Source: Epiperipatus broadwayi (Eukaryota > Onychophora > Udeonychophora > Euonychophora > Peripatidae). From it: DNA of 64,000 nt. Under the pieces are notes generated by a model. The model was not told the DNA's origin, did no database searches, and saw only the letters and a list, made by a program, of their open reading frames with translations. The position numbers were made by a program, and so were the translations under genes. Positions 58,556-64,000 of the stretch are shown here, piece by piece; the stretch's first letter is position 1, and the number at the start of each line of letters is the position of its first letter. The DNA lies in contig JAQFVV010012497.1 in assembly GCA_028023455.1 (NCBI GenBank), positions 2,108,001 to 2,172,000 on the forward strand, written 5' to 3'.

Positions 58556-60645
58556 TTCATCATCATCACTTTAAATCAGTATCGATCCACTACAGGGTGA
58601 ATATTCCTCCAAATTTAATCCAGTTTCTCCAATCCATAAACTATCTTCTCTACATCATGACTGCAAATTTGCATATTTCATCCATTCACCTTACATGGAA
58701 TCTCTCTTTCTAGACCTTTTATAATCTCATGAAATCCTGCTTAAAAATTGTACTGTCCATCTAATTATCATTTCTTCTAGCAATATGTCACAACTATGTC
58801 CATTTTGTTCTCATAATTCTTTCAACAATATCAGATATTATTTGTTCTCTTATCTATGTATTTTGCTTTTATTGTTTTCTTGTTATTACAAATAAACATG
58901 TCAATACTTTGCCAATTAGTCTCAAGTCTATGTATTGCTCTTTGGTTAAGTATTTAAGTCTCAGACATATTTAAGAATTGACAAAATACATCTCTTAAAG
59001 TACTTGCTTTTCAAAAATATAATCATATTTCTTTTTAATACTAAATTATTTCTAATGAAAGCAATCCATCAAAGTTTTATTTTGTGAATAATTTCATCTG
59101 TCATACTTCCATGGGTATTAAGGATCTAAACTAGATATTTGCAGTTGTTAATTTCTAATAACTGATTATATCTTATTTTTCTTCTATAGTGAAAATTCAT
59201 TAAATATTACTTGAGACTTTTTACAAATTACATCTATATGATAACTCTTGCATCATTTTCTGAAGCTGTGAAATATTATTTGCAAAAACAACCATACTAT
59301 CTGCAAAACTTAAATGATTTAAATAAATTGAATATATTTTAATTCTCTTAGTTTCCTCATTTTAACCCAGAAAATAGTTCTTGTAAAACTGCTGTAAAAT
59401 TACAGTTGTGGAGATATGGAATCACTTTGTTGAAAATTCTTACATTATTAATTTGTTTAGTATCACTATGTGTAAGCTAATCATTGCAATTGCATTTTGA
59501 TATTCTTTAGAATATGACAACATACCAGGTCTATATTTTGATGATCCAAAACTTTAATCAGTATAGAAATTTTATTAGAATCATGGTGCTTTTTAATAAT
59601 TTAAAAATCCAAAACAAAATGGCAACTTAAAACTCATTAGTCTTTTCTACAACTCAATGCAGTAAGAAGTTGTGAACTATGCCGTATCAAAGTACACAAT
59701 TATAAGCTATCTAATAAAAAATGTAAACAAACAAACAAAAATGTGATTAAACAAACAAAAAACATTAAAATTAATAAATTTTACAATGCATAAGCAACAA
59801 TTTTTCCATCTCTGAGTCCTGTACAATAACAGAGTTGGAAGAAAAAAAATTAAAATTTGTAAATATATTTTACATCTCGAAGCACTATACCTCATCATAT
59901 TTATTAATATTCTATTTTGAAAGAACATACTCTTTATTTTCCTTTATCATACTTTCCAAATTTGATGTGCAAAAAAAATTCTAAGTGTAATCTCTAATTG
60001 CTTGATAGTTAAAACCACTATCATGTTTCTATAAGAGAAAAGTTATTGTAAAAAAAGAATATCACCCAAAGTCTATTTAATAGCAATCAAAGTCAGACAT
60101 TCCATTACTTTACTTTATTTAGAAAACAAAAATGCAGTACATTTAGTTTTTTTCTACTTTTATTGTTTCAATGAATGAATGAGTGATCACACAGTAAAAT
60201 ATAGGTAAAAGTGCCCACTCAACATATCATACATGTAAAAAAGCTTCTGAATTATATATATGTGTGTGTGTGTTGAAAAGTTATTGTACATTTGCAGTTC
60301 AGTAAACAATATGAATTCTATTTTAATCAAATATTTGTACATGAGGGAGGCTTGGAACAAATTCTAGCATAGTTTGCAGCTACACAGTACTTAGATGTGA
60401 TCCACTATATTAAAACTTTTTAAAAACAGCGTTTTCTTTTGGCTGACTCAAGTTCAAAGTTTTGCCTTAGATAAGTTAGTAATTATCTTGGTAAAATTTT
60501 TATAAGAAATAGAAACTAATAAATTTGTAACTTATATCTTCTTTATAATTTTCTTTAAAAAATCAATACCACACTACTGCATTCTTCCAATCATCTGGTA
60601 TAGTTTTAGCATTTAGACATTTGGTATATGTTTTGCCAAACAATT
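58556..60645 (-). mobile_element. degenerate RTE-type LINE, reverse transcriptase to 3' end
   Basis: Read on the minus strand with frameshifts, the order is that of RTE reverse transcriptases. FGKTYTKCLNAKTIPDDWKN AVV lies at 60643-60571, then RTLNLSQPKENA. A VEKTNEF..PFCFGFLNY block follows near 59650. TAVLQELFSGL precedes LNHLSFADSMVVFANNISQL at about 59310, with the FADD box changed to FADS. TDEIIHKIKL.WIAFIRNN is at about 59100-59050, then FLKSKYFKRCILSILKYV. The 3' end is a short GAT repeat at 58556-58570, typical of RTE. Many stops make it inactive. The endonuclease half is not recognisable above 60650. Confidence 0.8.
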
Positions 60646-62090
60646 TTTTCTTTTCCACCTACTTTTTGTTTTATATTATCAATTCTATTATTTCTTAAAA
60701 CTTTTCCCTTCTACATATATTTAATACTGTAGCTGTTCATTTAAAATGCCTAGCAATTCAAATTATGTTAAAATTGCAAGAACATGATTTCATTTCTTTT
60801 TTTAAATAATAGTTTCATCACATCATTTTGTCAATACCAAGGTGTTGTTTATATTTCTAAGACTTTATTCTCTTCTATGGGTTTATGCAATTATATTTTC
60901 TTATACCATTATTAACTTTCAATTTTTCTTAATAAATTATTTTAAAATATTTTCATATTTGTCTCAGTTAAAAGTTTACTAGTAAAATATTGTACTTTTT
61001 TTTAAATACCAGATATCTTCTAAATAATCTCAGACACTTCTGAATCACCCTTAAAATCTGTTAATAATTTAAAATGATTTGCAAGTAGTAATTTAAATTA
61101 ATTAGAAAATTTCTGAAGATTAAGCAAATTAACTGTTAACCTTTCTAAATAAATTCTTTGTTTACAATAGAATACATAATACTAACCAAATTTTGTGTGT
61201 ACAATAATATTTTTCAGCTTGTACACTTTTGTGACATTTTTCTATGTATACAATATACATTGAAATGAACAATTCATTATTCATTTCAATAACTTCTAAG
61301 AAAAATTATATGCACATTTGACTTTAAAAAAGAAAAAAAAAAGAACTAAAATGATGTCCAAAAGAAAATTAAATTTTTGATATATAAAAAAATCTGTTTC
61401 CTTTTCTGTTAATCAGATTGGAATAATACTTCATACAAATCCCAGGATTTCACTATGCCTTGTGAATAAAAAGGAAAAATACTACTAGCAGTTGCTAAAT
61501 CTAATCTTAAAAAAAAAAACACTTTTAAATCATATTTTGAATAACTAGCTGAAATGACTTAGCTCTTATTTTAACTACGGCTAGAAATTACAAGGCTATA
61601 TTATCACCTTAAACGGACTTTAAATATTGTTCAGAAAGAAGTAAATGACAATTATTTTGTTTTGGGTGAGGCTTATATTTAAAGAGTGATTTGTATTTTA
61701 TTTTAATCCAGGTATTATTTAAAAAGAAACTGTCAATTAAAAAAAAAAGAATTTGTAATAACTTCTCTTTACTTGTTAAAACTATTTTTAAAGAAAAAAA
61801 TATATATATCATTTTGAATTTTATATAAGTTAGTAATAAGAGGAAAGGTAAAGAAATAATGATAATCATGTAATTGCCATGCCCACATATAAAATGTGTA
61901 AGTCTCAAATAACTGTAATTAATGATATAATTATTTCCATTGGTCTCATTTGTTTGTAAACTTATATTTGATTACTGAAAATTGGATTTTATGTAGATGG
62001 ATTTATATAAGTACAGTTGTTTGTCCAAAGTGCAATAGTTTACATATGTTCACATTCATATGGGAAAATACATTCCTATTAGTATAATGA
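60646..62090. other. AT-rich stretch, may hide the decayed 5' part of the RTE element
   Basis: I could not read an endonuclease motif on the minus strand. The minus-strand open frame at 61609-61908 has no domain. Confidence 0.4.
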
Positions 62091-62094
62091 ATTA

Positions 62095-62320
62095 GGGATC
62101 GATCTCAGAATGAGTCATCCCTGTATAAATTGTAGTATTAAATTAGATTTAGGATAAAAAAGCCACTCCTTATAATTATTGTATAGAAGGTTTAGTCAAT
62201 TAGAATTAGGATCAAAAGGCCCATCCCTTTATAGTTATTATTGTATAAGTGGTAATGTTTAGGATTAAGATCTAAAAGATCATTCCTAATGACTATTGTG
62301 ATAAAGATAGCATTGATATC
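62095..62320 (+). repeat. imperfect tandem repeat (~56 bp period, four units)
   Basis: Successive units start with (G/T)AGGAT..A near 62095, 62150, 62207 and 62261. Each continues with a CATCCC/CATTCC-like core and TATTGTATA or similar. The units are quite diverged. Confidence 0.6.
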
Positions 62321-62680
62321 TATCTCATATAGATCATATGTATGTGTAAGTGCTAGGAGTCATGTGAGTCAAAGAAATGTTTGTATTTATGGATTCATAT
62401 ACATGTGTAGAATTATATTTAAATTTATTGAAGTCAGGATTAAAGGTATGACAAATGTGTGATATTTTCTATGAATATATTGATACTATGATGTGTAAAG
62501 ATGAAAGAACTTTGTTGAAGAAATAAATTGCATTTCAATTAATGCTTACACTTTGTAAATAAGTTATTGTTACATGATTTGTTTTGTTTATGTAAGATTG
62601 CGTGATCTACCATCATACAACAAGAGTAACTTATGTTTTCTGTCCCCTGGCATTACAAATGGTGCTGTGTGATGGTTACA
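62321..62680 (+). other. possible LTR 3' end with primer-binding-like site
   Basis: CCCCTGGCATTACA ends at 62657 and is followed by AATGGTGCTGTGTGATGG. This resembles an LTR terminus (CA) followed by the TGG-starting primer site of Gypsy-type elements. I found no matching LTR start or second LTR, so this is tentative. Confidence 0.3.
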
Positions 62681-62980
62681 TTATTATATTGAATAAAATA
62701 TTGTTTCCTGATGCTTAAAGCCAGGTGGTACCCATGTAATTTATGTGAATAAATAAATAAATACAGAAAATGTAAATAAACGATCTATGCTAAATCTGAC
62801 CATTACAACATATACAAATTAAGATAATATAAACAAAGTTTAATAATAAGGCAGTTATTAATAATAAACTGAGAAACCACATTTACATACTAGTGTGTTC
62901 AATCACTCACATTTATTCAAAAAAATAAAAATAGTAGAGAAATGTCACTTTCATTGAGAAATAAATATACACTGCATGAT
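62681..62980. other. AT-rich non-coding stretch
   Basis: AAAT tetranucleotide run near 62748-62762; nothing else. Confidence 0.5.
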
Positions 62981-63110
62981 ATTTGTATTTTTATATTGGG
63001 TTATTTCCATCATCTAATATGCATATTGAATGTCTTTAGAAAAATTTAACTTTATTTAAATATTCAATATGCATATTAGATATGGAAATAGTCCAATATA
63101 AAAATACAAT
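62981..63110. repeat. inverted repeat with ~51 bp arms
   Basis: Left 62981-63032 (TGTATTTTTATATTGGGTTA, then CTAATATGCATATTGAAT) is complementary to right 63060-63110 (ATTCAATATGCATATTAG, then GTCCAATATAAAAATACA). The loop is about 27 bp. Likely a MITE hairpin. Confidence 0.85.
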
Positions 63111-63693
63111 CAAAACACCATCATCACAAACCTTCAGGAAAACATTGCATGATATTCTTTGCGTCAATAATTTTTTTATCTTTTTCAATGAAAATCAAAT
63201 AATAGTCTTGTTATCTGTAGACCATATCCTTTCTAGATATTTTGATGCTTTCATTATAAGCTGAAGAAACATTATTAATAAATCTAACTGAATGTGGTGT
63301 TCTAAAATGGAAACATAACTATCGCTGTATTGTAAAATTTACTAAATTTGCAAATTTTAATGTTTCCATTTTTGAGTTTATTTACATGTTTTTTTTGTAT
63401 AGAATATTATAATTGAAATAATGTATATTAATATAGCATAATAAAATCATTGAAAATTCTAAATTTTTAATTTTTATATAAATCAATGCAGAATCATCAT
63501 TGAAATGATCATATATGGTTAAGAAATAATGTAAATTCTTTGTTATCTCCATTTTTCTACCATGTGCTCTTATAAATTTTAAAAAAAAAATTTGTTTAAT
63601 CAATTAATAAAATAATAAATGTAAATATTATTTTTATTTATAACAAAGTAATTTATTTATTGACATATTTCAGATGTAAAAGTTAACAATAAG
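63111..63693. other. AT-rich non-coding stretch
   Basis: No gene or repeat recognised. Confidence 0.5.
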
Positions 63694-63801
63694 TCAATTA
63701 TTTTATATAGCGCAATGTTTTTTACAAACTGTAATATTTTAAACAGCATTAAACTGTTGCACATGCGCTTTGGATTTTAATTATAAAATGAATGAATACA
63801 A
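63694..63801 (+). mobile_element. diverged relative of the 46.5 kb hairpin element
   Basis: It follows the left arm of 46546-46643 in order: ATTTTATATAGCGCAATG, then ...TGTTGCACATGCGCTTTGG, then ATGAATGAATAC at the loop. The second arm is absent. Identity is partial, so this is a tentative family assignment. Confidence 0.5.
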
Positions 63802-64000
63802 TGTAAAATTTTATACTCTTTTGTATTGAAAGATTTTCAACTTTAGGCATTTGATTTTCTTATACATATTTTACAAATATATTTTAGTTTGTTGATCCTA
63901 TATTATTTCATATATATAATTTATATTTTTTATTTTATTACATGTGTTGAAATATTTTCTTTTCAATACATATTTTTATTTCATAGAGTAAATAATTTCA
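63802..64000. other. AT-rich non-coding end of window
   Basis: Nothing recognised. Confidence 0.5.

Noticed and set aside
61609-61908. 99-codon minus-strand gene
   Set aside because: Compositional open frame with no motif, no domain, and A-rich template.

Overview
This is a strongly AT-rich, gene-poor piece of an animal nuclear genome. By eye about three quarters of the bases are A or T. There is no operon structure, ribosome-binding site, CRISPR array or rRNA gene. The clues to its nature are GT-AG splice signals, one spliced secretory-pathway glycosyltransferase exon, microsatellites, and a dense mix of old transposons (RTE and Tx1/L1-like LINEs, LTR elements, hAT- and pogo-type DNA elements, hairpin MITEs). 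An invertebrate is the best guess. The exon looks somewhat arthropod-like and some repeats would suit a mollusc, so I do not assign a phylum.

The only convincing host coding sequence is one minus-strand exon at 16986-17474, with its splice acceptor just after 17514. It encodes the cytoplasmic tail, membrane anchor, stem and start of the catalytic domain of an MGAT2-like enzyme (alpha-1,6-mannosyl-glycoprotein 2-beta-N-acetylglucosaminyltransferase). The rest of the gene is not recognisable here. The low-coordinate side (1-16985) is therefore probably intron 3' of the exon, and the sequence above 17516 is intron or 5' flank.

Layout: 1-3.2 kb holds an inverted pair of a ~270 bp repeat around a hAT-like element. 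4.7-5.9 kb is an old pogo-like element carrying a hairpin. 9.84-10.11 kb is a MITE. 14.39-15.01 kb is a minus-strand solo LTR with a perfect 5 bp target duplication. 17.0-17.5 kb is the MGAT2-like exon. 19.27-19.96 kb is the 3' end of a Tx1/L1-like LINE. 24-26.4 kb is more complex intergenic or transposon-derived DNA. 28.70-29.87 kb is a second pogo-like element. 31.15-37.10 kb is an LTR retrotransposon with ~1.65-1.9 kb LTRs and a broken gag but no visible pol. 37.20-37.59 kb is a second hAT-like copy.

In the right half, 46-50.3 kb carries two large hairpin families and a LINE reverse-transcriptase remnant. 53.07-54.02 kb is a third pogo-like copy. 55.09-56.3 kb is a 324-codon LINE C-terminal fragment. 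56.55-58.51 kb is a probable solo LTR. 58.56-60.65 kb is a degenerate RTE LINE on the minus strand, and 62.1-62.7 kb may be LTR-derived. The three pogo-like copies differ from each other largely by CpG-to-TpG/CpA changes, which suggests the host methylates its transposons. I found no clearly new gene system; the most notable content is the transposon palaeontology.
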